Shown here one piece after another: positions 24,545 through 31,732 of a stretch of 64,000 nt of DNA; position 1 is the stretch's first letter, and every line of letters starts with the position of its first letter. The stretch is from NCBI RefSeq assembly GCF_051020515.1, contig NZ_CP194857.1, forward strand, positions 2,666,001 through 2,730,000. Direction: 5' to 3'. This DNA comes from CALKWS01 sp051020515 (GTDB taxonomy: Bacteria > Actinomycetota > Actinomycetes > Actinomycetales > Beutenbergiaceae). The notes below the pieces were generated by a model. The model saw only the letters and a list, made by a program, of their open reading frames with translations. It was not told the origin of the DNA and made no database searches. The translations under genes and the position numbers were made by a program.

Positions 24545-26272
24545 ATGGGCTACCACTACGAGGAGCCACCCCGGGCCACGGCGCGGCAGTGGTTGGGTCT
24601 GGTGCTCCTAGTGCTGCCGATGATCGCGGTGGCCAGTGACCTGACCGTGTTGTTCTTCGCGCTGCCGTCCCTGACCCAGGACCTTCAGCCCAGCGCGGGA
24701 CAGGCGCTGTGGATCGTGCATGTCTACGGTTTCCTGATCGCGGGCTTCCTCCTTGTCGCCGGGCGGGTGGGGGACCGGATCGGCCCGAGGCGTCTGCTGC
24801 TGATGGGCTCCGCGGTCTTCGGTGCGCTGTCTCTTGTGGCTGCCATGTCCACCAGCGCCGCGATGTTGATCGGGGCGCGCGCGGCGCTCGGGGTCGCCGG
24901 TGCCACGCTGATGCCGTCGTTGCTCTCCCTGCTGCGCACGATGTTCGCCGATCCGGACCAGCGCCGGCTGGCGATCGCGGTGGTGTTCAGTTCCTTCACG
25001 GTCGGCGGCGCCATCGGCCCGCTCCTGGGGGGCGCGCTCCTGGAGTTCTTCTGGTGGGGCTCGGTCTTCCTGCTCAACGTGCCACCGATGCTCTTGCTGG
25101 TCATCCTGGGTACGGCGCTGCTACCGGAACGGGAGGTACGCAATCGCGCCCCGATCGAACTGCGCAGCGTGATCCTGTCCGTCGCCGGCATGCTGGCACT
25201 GGTTTACGGCCTGCAGGGGCTCGTCACCCGCCAGGAGTCGGGAAGCGGGTCGGGGTGGACGTACCTGGTCGCCGTCGTCGCGGGTGCCGGGGCCCTGGCC
25301 CTGTTCCTGCGCCGCCAGGGCCGGCTCGCCGAGCCGGTCTTCGACCTGGGGCTGCTCCGGAACACCCGCGTGGGTGCGGCCCTCCTGGTCTTGCTACTGA
25401 CCGGCGTCGCCGGCGTTGGCACGTTCTACCTCTTCACCCAGCACCTGCAGTTGGTGGTCGGGCTGTCGGCATTGCATGCCGGACTGTGGACCCTGCCTTT
25501 CATCGTGCTCAACATCCTCGGCGCCATGCTTGCCCCGAGGCTGGCCCGGTGGATGATGCCGCTGACGGCGGTGGCAGGAGGCCTCACTGTGGCCGCACTC
25601 GGCGCCCTCCTGCTGGCGTTGACGGCGACGCCGGACGCGCCCCTGCTGGCCCAGGTCGCCGGTATTGCCACTGTCGGTCTCGGTATGGGCCCGGCGATGG
25701 CGCTGCTATCGGACCTGATCGTCTCCAGCGCGCCGGAGAGCAAAGCCGGATCGGCCGCGGCGGCGCAGGAGGTCAGTGGGGAACTGGGCTCGGCCATGGG
25801 GATCGCGGCCGCCGGTGCTCTGGCCCTGGTGATGTACCGGACGTACCTGACCGGACGCGTTCCCCCGCACACCCCGCCGGAGGCGGCGGAGGCGGCCCGG
25901 GGCAGTGCCCACGAGGGCTTTCTCGCCGGCCGGGAGTGGGCAGCAACGGCGCCTGAGTTACCCGGCCTGATCCGGGAGGCGACCGTCGCCGGACTGCAGG
26001 CCTATGCCGGGTTCGCCGCGGTGATGATAGCGATTGTGGCGGCCGGAGTGACGGTCGTGCGCGTGCGCACCAGCCGCCCTTCGGTTCCAGCAGATGACCC
26101 GGCTCCCGCAGTTGGTTCGGTTCCAGCAGATGGCCCGGCTCCCGCAGTTGGTTCGGTTCCAGCAGATGGCCGGCTCCCGCAGTTGGTTCGGTTCCAGCCG
26201 ATGGCCCGGCTCCCGCAGTTGGTTCGGTTCCAGCCGATGGCTCCGCTCCAGCAGATGGCCCGGTTTCCGTAG
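24545..26272 (+). CDS. MFS drug exporter, DHA2 (14-TMS) family
   Basis: 575 residues. About 14 hydrophobic helices, motif A in GRVGDRIGPRRLLLMGSAVF (residues about 75-95) and motif C-like AALGVAGATLMPSLLSLLRT indicate a proton-driven exporter of the QacA/SmvA group. SDLTVLFFALPSLTQDLQ in helix 1 carries the acidic residue typical of this family. The last 55 residues are not membrane sequence but 36-bp DNA repeats read in two different frames (SVPADGPAPAVG, then RLPQLVRFQPMA). It is probably repressed by the divergent TetR and lies next to whiB7, both consistent with antibiotic or biocide export. Confidence 0.88.
   Translation: MGYHYEEPPRATARQWLGLVLLVLPMIAVASDLTVLFFALPSLTQDLQPSAGQALWIVHVYGFLIAGFLLVAGRVGDRIGPRRLLLMGSAVFGALSLVAAMSTSAAMLIGARAALGVAGATLMPSLLSLLRTMFADPDQRRLAIAVVFSSFTVGGAIGPLLGGALLEFFWWGSVFLLNVPPMLLLVILGTALLPEREVRNRAPIELRSVILSVAGMLALVYGLQGLVTRQESGSGSGWTYLVAVVAGAGALALFLRRQGRLAEPVFDLGLLRNTRVGAALLVLLLTGVAGVGTFYLFTQHLQLVVGLSALHAGLWTLPFIVLNILGAMLAPRLARWMMPLTAVAGGLTVAALGALLLALTATPDAPLLAQVAGIATVGLGMGPAMALLSDLIVSSAPESKAGSAAAAQEVSGELGSAMGIAAAGALALVMYRTYLTGRVPPHTPPEAAEAARGSAHEGFLAGREWAATAPELPGLIREATVAGLQAYAGFAAVMIAIVAAGVTVVRVRTSRPSVPADDPAPAVGSVPADGPAPAVGSVPADGRLPQLVRFQPMARLPQLVRFQPMAPLQQMARFP
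26084..26270. repeat. 36-bp tandem repeats at the 3' end of the MFS gene
   Basis: About five copies of a unit containing GGCTCCCGCAGTTGGTTCGG, each about 36 bp. The third copy has lost one base, which switches the reading frame of the exporter's C-terminal tail and thereby its stop codon. Confidence 0.85.
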
Positions 26273-26393
26273 GCAATTCGGCTCCAGCAGTCGTTACGGG
26301 GGCAGCGGCCCGGGCGAGCCGACCCGCTTCCCCTGTGGCGGTAGCGTCCGAGGTGTCCGTGGCCAGCGAACTCACCCCGACCCGAGATGAATC

Positions 26394-26759
26394 ATGACTG
26401 TGCCCAGCGGACGTGCGTCGGGCATCGGGCAGGAGCGCAACTCAGGTACCGTCCAGCGGCTCGATGCGCTCGCGCGGCCGGCCCGTGACGAGCGCGTGCT
26501 GCCCTGCCAGGACCCCGCTCACCTCCACCTGTGGTTCGCCGAGGGTGGACACGAGGTGGAGCGAGCGAAGGAGTTGTGCCAGGAGTGCCCGATCAAGCAG
26601 GCATGCCTGCGTGGTGCAATGGACCGCGGTGAACCCTGGGGTGTGTGGGGCGGCGAGGTGTTCGTCGACGGGGAGATCGTTGCCCGCAAGCGTGGGCGTG
26701 GCCGGCCCCGCAAGAACGAGTCGCACGCCCCGTCGCGCCGCCGCACCCAGGCAGCCTGA
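26394..26759 (+). CDS. whiB7: WhiB7-type Fe-S transcription factor
   Basis: 121 residues. Four cysteines at about 38, 62, 65 and 71 (LPCQD, LCQECPIKQAC) bind a [4Fe-4S] cluster. The G-V-W-G-G turn follows in EPWGVWGGEVF, and the basic AT-hook GRGRPRKNES near residue 102 is the diagnostic feature of WhiB7. WhiB7 partners with the housekeeping sigma factor to activate intrinsic drug-resistance genes. Placement right after a drug exporter supports that role. WhiB7 genes usually have a long attenuated leader; here only 121 bp separate it from the MFS stop, mostly repeat-derived, and no leader ORF or terminator was recognised. Confidence 0.85.
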   Translation: MTVPSGRASGIGQERNSGTVQRLDALARPARDERVLPCQDPAHLHLWFAEGGHEVERAKELCQECPIKQACLRGAMDRGEPWGVWGGEVFVDGEIVARKRGRGRPRKNESHAPSRRRTQAA

Positions 26760-26829
26760 GGACGAGCGCTCGCGATTGATGGACCGGGCTGCCGCGCGGC
26801 CAACTGAACGTGCTGGCCGCTCCCCGCGG

Positions 26830-27384
26830 TCCCGGCTTCGCTTCCGTCCCACATCCGCGCGATCGGGGCGATGTGCGCCTCGATCCGCTGCGGCGGGATG
26901 CGCCCGGCTGCACGCAGCGAGGCCAACCCGTGCCAGGTGGCCCGGAGCAACTCCGCGGACTCATCCGGATCCGCATCGCCGATACGGTCGGCGATCGCCC
27001 GGCGCAGGCTCATGAACGACTCGCGCAGTTCTCCCGGGGTGTTCGTGGCGGCGAAGGTCAGCGCGCTCGTGCGGGTGAACATCGCCTCGTACAGCCGCGC
27101 GTCCGGCACAGATCCGCGAGCCCGTGCCGTCGCGACCCGTCGACGAACTGATCGGTGAGGGTCGTCAGTGCCTCAAACTCTCCCTTGGCGATCGCATCGA
27201 TCAGATCCTGCCGGCCGGTGACGTGCTGACGAATGACCGGTTGACTGTCATCGATCGCTTGCGCCACCCGCTTCGTGGTCACCGCCGACCAGCCCTCTGC
27301 GTCCGCGATCTGCAACGCAGCCGCCATCTGGTCCCGACGGGCTGTCTTCCGGCGCTCGCGCGGGCCATCCGTCGGCGCCCTCAT
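26830..27384 (-). pseudogene. TetR-family regulator, frameshifted
   Basis: From ATG 27384 the N-terminal helix-turn-helix is intact: MAAALQIADAEGWSAVTTKR, VAQAIDDSQPVIRQHVTGRQ and DLIDAIAKGEFEALTTLTDQ. Near 27100 the frame fails after RRHGLADLCR, while a second frame continues with PDARLYEAMFTRTSALTFAA, ELRESFMSLRRAIADRIGDA and RATWHGLASLRAAGRI, a typical TetR C-terminal (WHG) domain. The second frame lacks a stop at the expected length and would run into whiB7 on the other strand, so a further lesion near 26850 is likely. Its start overlaps the DUF4267 stop (ATGA). Confidence 0.7.
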
Positions 27385-27801
27385 CCCAGCACCAGGAGCA
27401 ACCCGCCGAGCACCATGACCGCAGCCGTGGCGCCGTGCATTCCGAGGGCTGTGCTCGTGCTACCTGCGCCTCGCAGCACAACGAGGGCATCGCTGGCGGG
27501 CACGATCGCCAAGGCCAGCATCGCCGCACCAACCACGACCGGGGAGGCGAGGAAGATCAGCACCCCGGCGACCACCCCGGTCGCCAGATCCCGGACCCCT
27601 TCAGTTGCAACCATGCGGTGGCCAGTTGCAACCATGCGGTGGCCAGTTGCAACCATGCGGTGGCCCCGACCGCGGGGATGACGGGTAGGCCGAAACTGGC
27701 CGCCATCGCCTGGGGAACCGCCAGGTAGGCGGCCCGATTCCCGAGATGCCGAATGCGCCGACCACGGCGATCGCGATGCCGACTGCGCGGCGCGGCCTCC
27801 T
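27381..27801 (-). pseudogene. DUF4267 membrane protein, two frameshifts and 21-bp triplication
   Basis: Three frames must be joined to read one protein: RRAVGIAIAVVGAFGIS, then RAAYLAVPQAMAASFGLPVI with AVGATAWLQL, then GVRDLATGVVAGVLIFLASP and IVPASDALVVLRGAGST. The joined sequence (WLQLKGVRDLATG, DALVVL) is a DUF4267 small four-helix protein, usually encoded beside TetR genes. The junction of the last two frames is a 21-bp unit present three times. The gene is co-oriented with the broken TetR gene and overlaps its start by 4 bases. The N-terminal start is not determined. Confidence 0.65.
27603..27665. repeat. Perfect 21-bp triplication
   Basis: Three exact copies of a 21-bp unit (AGTTGCAACCATGCGGTGGC plus C) at 27603-27623, 27624-27644 and 27645-27665. 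Read on the minus strand they give ATAWLQL three times in the DUF4267 frame; one copy corresponds to normal family sequence. Confidence 0.9.
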
Positions 27802-27841
27802 CTGGACCGGGCCCGACCCACCGGTCGCGATCTGTGCGGAT

Positions 27842-28822
27842 CTAGTCCTGGGACCTGAGGAGGGCGCCGACGTCGGCGGCCACACGCTGCGGCTCTTGCC
27901 CCGCCACGGCGTGGGAGGCTCCGTCGTAGAACTCGACCGTGCCGTGAGCCAGGGTGGCCTCGGCCGTCTGCGCGACGGACTCGGCGTCGTGCACCACCGA
28001 GTCTCCGGCGATGATCGCCAGCACCGGCATCTGCAGGTCGCGCAAGGCCTCCTCGCTGATCCGCTCGGGGGCCGGGACCTTCGTAGCGTAGTGCACCTGA
28101 CCGGCGTCGATCATCCGGCCCACGGCGAACTCCTCGGTGTCCTCCCCGCCGGCGATCCAGGAGTTGAAACCGTCGCGCCAAGACTTCGGAAGCCAGGGGA
28201 TCGAGGCAGGGATGGAGCGCGCGACGAATCCGGGAGAGATGGTGCCGAAGGTGAACACTGGGTCGATCAGGCTGAGGCTGGCGACCGGTCCGGGGTGATG
28301 GGTGGCGTAGTTCGCTGCCGTCCAGCCTCCGACGGACAGCCCAACGAAGTGGAATTGGTCTTCCGGGAGCTGGTCCAGGGCTTGGTGCAGCCACAAGGCT
28401 TGCTCGGCATTGTCCTCGATCGGCCGCTCCTGCACGCTCATTCCGGGCTGCCCGAGCAGGTCCACGGTGTAGACGTCACCGAGGGCGAGCAGATCGGGCA
28501 TGTTGTCCGCCCATGCGGGGGAGGCTGAGCCCTGGCCGTTGATCAGGATGAGTGGGTCGGCGCTGTCGCCGGTGCCGGGGAAGTGGTACGCGCGCACCAG
28601 ACCGAAGTCGGTACGCAGGTCGAGCGTGCGATCTGGTGCGGGCATCTCGGCCATCGCCTCGGCGTAGGCCTCCTGGAAGTGGTCATGACCTTCCGCGCTT
28701 CGCCAGTGACCGGCCGGGGACGGCGACCGGAGTGCGAGCGTAGCGACGACCCCGATGGCAGCGACGACTACCAGGGCGATTCGAAGACGACGCCACCGGG
28801 GGCGGCGAGAAGGTGTGGACAT
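27842..28822 (-). CDS. Alpha/beta hydrolase, membrane-anchored
   Basis: 326 residues. An N-terminal anchor or signal helix (IALVVVAAIGVVATLAL) follows a basic stretch. The alpha/beta-hydrolase fold shows PLILINGQGSASPAWADNMP (oxyanion region), the nucleophile elbow FVGLSVGGWTAANYATHHPG (Ser near 157), the acid around VLAIIAGDSVVHD and catalytic His in GASHAVAG. An esterase or haloalkane-dehalogenase-like lipase is likely; substrate unknown. It is divergent from a TetR gene with two palindromic operators between them, so it is probably inducible. Confidence 0.87.
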   Translation of the reverse strand: MSTPSRRPRWRRLRIALVVVAAIGVVATLALRSPSPAGHWRSAEGHDHFQEAYAEAMAEMPAPDRTLDLRTDFGLVRAYHFPGTGDSADPLILINGQGSASPAWADNMPDLLALGDVYTVDLLGQPGMSVQERPIEDNAEQALWLHQALDQLPEDQFHFVGLSVGGWTAANYATHHPGPVASLSLIDPVFTFGTISPGFVARSIPASIPWLPKSWRDGFNSWIAGGEDTEEFAVGRMIDAGQVHYATKVPAPERISEEALRDLQMPVLAIIAGDSVVHDAESVAQTAEATLAHGTVEFYDGASHAVAGQEPQRVAADVGALLRSQD

Positions 28823-28832
28823 ATCGCTCCTA

Positions 28833-28863
28833 ACCGATCGGTAAGTTCAGTTACCGTACGGTA
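28833..28863 (+). promoter_or_regulatory. Two palindromic TetR operators over the divergent promoter
   Basis: ACCGATCGGT (28833-28842) and TACCGTACGGTA (28852-28863) are perfect palindromes sharing the ACCG/CGGT arms. TAGAAT at 28862-28867, overlapping the second site, is 8 bases before the TetR ATG (28876) and fits a -10. The pair likely binds the adjacent TetR protein and controls both genes. Confidence 0.7.
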
Positions 28864-28875
28864 GAATCTCAGAGC

Positions 28876-29473
28876 ATGGCAAGGGATAAGTCCGACGGGT
28901 CGCGGGTTCTGACCTTCACCGAGCAGGCGCGGCGCGAGCAACTCGTCGGCGTCACGATCGAACTCGTCGCCGAGCGCGGTTATGCCGGCACCTCCCTCGC
29001 CGGCATCGCGGCGGCGGCGGAGATCACCAAGGCGGCGGTGCTCTATCACTTCGGTTCCAAGGATGCCGTTGTGCAGGCGGCACTGGATTGCGTGTTGGAT
29101 TCCTTGGTCGCCGAGGTGGGAGAGGCGGTGGCGGAGGCTGAACCTGCGGACCGTCCCGCGGTCTACGTGCGTACGTACGATGATCGCGCACCTGCATCGC
29201 CACCCCCGCCACATCCGCATGATGGCGGAGGCGTTGATCAACCAGCCCCAGGACCTCGATCGCGGTCGGCGTTGGCGGGACCTCGCGGCGATCATGGCCG
29301 AGGCCCGGCGTGACCGCAGGCGTCCCGGCGATGCGGACCTGCGCTCCCTGGCCATCATCGTGGGTGGCGGAATCGACGCGATCATGCGGGAGCGGCTGGT
29401 TGACCCTGCGTATGACACCGCCGGGGCGGCGCACGAACTGGTGCGGATGATGGAGCACCTGCTGTTCGACTGA
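28876..29473 (+). CDS. TetR-family regulator, frameshifted by a TACG duplication
   Basis: DNA-binding domain intact: REQLVGVTIELVAERGYAGT, SLAGIAAAAEITKAAVLYHF and GSKDAVVQAALDCVLDSL. After PAVYVRT the frame degenerates, while another frame continues MIAHLHRHPRHIRMMAEALI, IMAEARRDRRRPGDADLRSL and VGGGIDAIMRERLVDPAYDT, a normal TetR C-terminal domain ending at 29473. Removing one copy of the tandem TACG at 29172-29179 restores the frame exactly. Without repair the product is a 145-residue truncation that could still bind DNA but not dimerise normally. Confidence 0.78.
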
Positions 29474-29606
29474 GCGATGTGGCATACCGGGCCGACGCCA
29501 TGAGTTGTGCGCTGGACCGGACAAGCTGCGCGCTTGGTCCTGGCAGCCAAGAGAGGCGCTCCGCGAAATCGGGTCATAGAGTGCCATACAACCGAGCATG
29601 CGGATG

Positions 29607-29612
29607 TAGAGT
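29607..29612 (+). promoter_or_regulatory. Leaderless -10 (TAGAGT) of the molybdate regulator
   Basis: TAGAGT is followed by seven bases and then ATG 29620, matching the leaderless TANNNT spacing. A second CATAGAGT lies about 30 bp upstream. Confidence 0.4.
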
Positions 29613-29619
29613 GCTGATC

Positions 29620-30030
29620 ATGCCGCATTTCCGGATCAGCGAGGCCGCCGTTCTTCTCGGTGTCAGCGATGACACCGTGCGCCGATGGGTCGAGGAAGGG
29701 TTGCTGAGCGCATCCCAGGACAGTGCTGGACGCAAGGTGATCGACGGCGGCGAACTCGCTCGCCGAGCCGAGGAGCATGCTGCGCGACCGGCGAGCCTGG
29801 GGGACTCCGCGATCGGGTCCTCCGCGCGGAACCGGTTCACCGGACTGGTCACCCGGGTGCTACGCGACCAGGTGATGGCGCAGGTGGATCTGCAGTGCGG
29901 GCCGTTCCGGATGGTGTCGCTGATGAGCGCCGAGGCCGTCGATGAACTCGGCCTGGAACCCGGCTCGCTGGCTACCGCCGTGGTCAAGGCGACCACCGTG
30001 ATTATCGAGGCTCCGAAGGAACCGGCCTGA
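29620..30030 (+). CDS. Molybdenum-binding HTH regulator (Mop/TOBE domain)
   Basis: 136 residues. N-terminal MerR/excisionase-like helix-turn-helix FRISEAAVLLGVSDDTVRRW with VEEGLLSASQ, a short linker, then a single Mop (TOBE) domain: RNRFTGLVTRVLRDQVMAQV, FRMVSLMSAEAVDELGLEPG and ATAVVKATTVIIE. The combination is a known actinobacterial molybdate-responsive regulator. It overlaps modA by one base (TGATG), so it is the first gene of the mod operon and probably regulates it in response to intracellular molybdate. Confidence 0.85.
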   Translation: MPHFRISEAAVLLGVSDDTVRRWVEEGLLSASQDSAGRKVIDGGELARRAEEHAARPASLGDSAIGSSARNRFTGLVTRVLRDQVMAQVDLQCGPFRMVSLMSAEAVDELGLEPGSLATAVVKATTVIIEAPKEPA

Positions 30031-30812
30031 TGCCTCGTAGCGGACTACTGGCTGCCGCCTTGGCCGCGGGTTTCACACTGGGCGCGTGCGGAACACTCGG
30101 GGCGAGTGACGAGGCCGACCCCGACCGTGACCTGCCCAACCGTGAACTGACCGTATTCGCCGCGGCTTCCCTGCATGTCGCCTTTACCCAGATCGGAGAG
30201 ATGTTCACCGCTGAGCACCCCGACGTATCGGTGGCGTTCTCCTTTGCGGGATCTTCGAACCTCGTTGCCCAGTTGGACGCCGGGGCGCCTGCCGATGTGC
30301 TGGCCGCTGCGAACGAGGCGGCGATCGCCGACGCCGCGGCCAACGGCACGATCGAGGGCGAACCGGTCTTGTTCGCCACCAACGTGCTCACCCTTATCAC
30401 CCCGGCGGGGAACCCGGCCCGCGTGACCGGCATGAATGACAGCCTGGCCGGTGCCGACCTGGTGGTCTGTGCCTCCCAGGTGCCGTGTGGGCAGGCAACC
30501 GCCGCCGTGGCTGGTCTGTTCGACGTCGACCTGGTGCCGGTGAGTGAGGAGGGCAGCGTCACCGACGTGCTCGGCAAGATCACCTCCGGGCAGGCCGATG
30601 CCGGTCTTGTGTACAACACCGATGCCGCCTCGGCCGGGGAACGGATCGAGATCATCGAGGTCTACGACCAGCACGAGCGGGCCATCAACCACTACCCGAT
30701 GGCTGTCACCACCGGCTCCGACCACCCCGACGTTGCGACCGCATGGATCGACTTCGTGCTCGGGTCGCAAGCGCAAGCGGTGCTGGACGAGACGGGCTTC
30801 GGCATCCCATGA
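30030..30812 (+). CDS. modA: Molybdate ABC transporter substrate-binding lipoprotein
   Basis: 260 residues. Lipoprotein signal with LGAC lipobox (Cys 20), then the ModA fold: LTVFAAASLHVAFTQIGEMF, FSFAGSSNLVAQLDAGAPAD, VLFATNVLTLITPAGNP and ADAGLVYNTDAASAG, each in the family order. It captures molybdate or tungstate outside the membrane and delivers it to ModB. The start overlaps the regulator stop by one base; the stop overlaps modB by four. Confidence 0.93.
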   Translation: MPRSGLLAAALAAGFTLGACGTLGASDEADPDRDLPNRELTVFAAASLHVAFTQIGEMFTAEHPDVSVAFSFAGSSNLVAQLDAGAPADVLAAANEAAIADAAANGTIEGEPVLFATNVLTLITPAGNPARVTGMNDSLAGADLVVCASQVPCGQATAAVAGLFDVDLVPVSEEGSVTDVLGKITSGQADAGLVYNTDAASAGERIEIIEVYDQHERAINHYPMAVTTGSDHPDVATAWIDFVLGSQAQAVLDETGFGIP

Positions 30813-31732
30813 GCCCGCAGCACCGGGCACCGACGACGGCCCGAGGCTCTCGGCCGCCGGGCCATGGTGAACCGGAAACCGAACCGCGGCAGCGACGGGA
30901 GGTTCGGGCGCGGGACGGGAGAGCCGGCTTCGCCGCCGGTTTGCCGCGGTGGATCCTGCTTCCCGCGGCAGGTGCGGTACTGCTCATCGCGCTGCCGGTG
31001 ATCGGCATGCTGGCTCGGGTGCCCTGGGCCGACCTGCCCGCCCTGCTCACCTCCGAAGCCTCCCTGTCCGCACTCTGGCTCAGTCTGCGCACCTCGGTAG
31101 CCGCGACGTTGGTGTGTGTGGTGCTCGGGGTGCCACTGGGGCTGGTGCTGGCGTGGGTGCGCTTCCCCGGAGCGCGGGTGGTGCGGACCGTGGTGCTGCT
31201 CCCGCTGGTGCTGCCACCGGTGGTCTCCGGGTTGGCGCTACTGACCACGTTCGGTCGCCGCGGACTGATCGGGGAGCAGTTGCAGGTGCTCGGGGTCGAC
31301 GTCGCCTTCTCCACGGCGGCGGTGGTGCTGGCGCAGGCATTCGTGGCGATGCCGTTCCTGGTGATCTCCATCGAGGGCGCTGCCCGCACCGTCGGTCGTC
31401 GGCATGAGGTGGTTGCCGCCACCCTGGGGGCCCGGCCCACCACGGTGCTGCGCCGGGTGACGCTGCCGCTGCTGGGCCCGGGGTTGGGCTCCGGCATAGC
31501 GCTGGCCTTCGCCCGCTGTCTGGGCGAGTTCGGCGCGACGCTGACCTTCGCAGGGTCCCTGCAGGGGGTGACGCGCACCCTGCCGCTGGAGATCTACCTG
31601 CAGCGGGAGGTCGACCCGGATGCGGCGATCGCGTTGTCCCTGGTCCTGATTCTGCTGGCTGCGGTCTTGGTGCTGAGCACCCATGGGCGTAGCCGCACAG
31701 CCGGCGCGCGAGGCACGCAGGTGATGCGATGA
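30809..31732 (+). CDS. modB: Molybdate ABC transporter permease
   Basis: 307 residues with six predicted helices after a 40-residue polar start. The permease signature EVVAATLGARPTTVLRRVTL PLL (read across the EAA loop) and the family-typical CLGEFGATLTFAGSLQG and TRTLPLEIYLQREVDPDAA identify ModB/CysT-type permeases. ATG 30809 overlaps the modA stop (ATGA), a better fit than the GTG further upstream. The stop overlaps modC in the same way. Confidence 0.93.
   Translation: MSPQHRAPTTARGSRPPGHGEPETEPRQRREVRARDGRAGFAAGLPRWILLPAAGAVLLIALPVIGMLARVPWADLPALLTSEASLSALWLSLRTSVAATLVCVVLGVPLGLVLAWVRFPGARVVRTVVLLPLVLPPVVSGLALLTTFGRRGLIGEQLQVLGVDVAFSTAAVVLAQAFVAMPFLVISIEGAARTVGRRHEVVAATLGARPTTVLRRVTLPLLGPGLGSGIALAFARCLGEFGATLTFAGSLQGVTRTLPLEIYLQREVDPDAAIALSLVLILLAAVLVLSTHGRSRTAGARGTQVMR

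Noticed and set aside
26084..26270. CRISPR-like repeat array
   Set aside because: Units are contiguous without spacers and lie in a coding tail.
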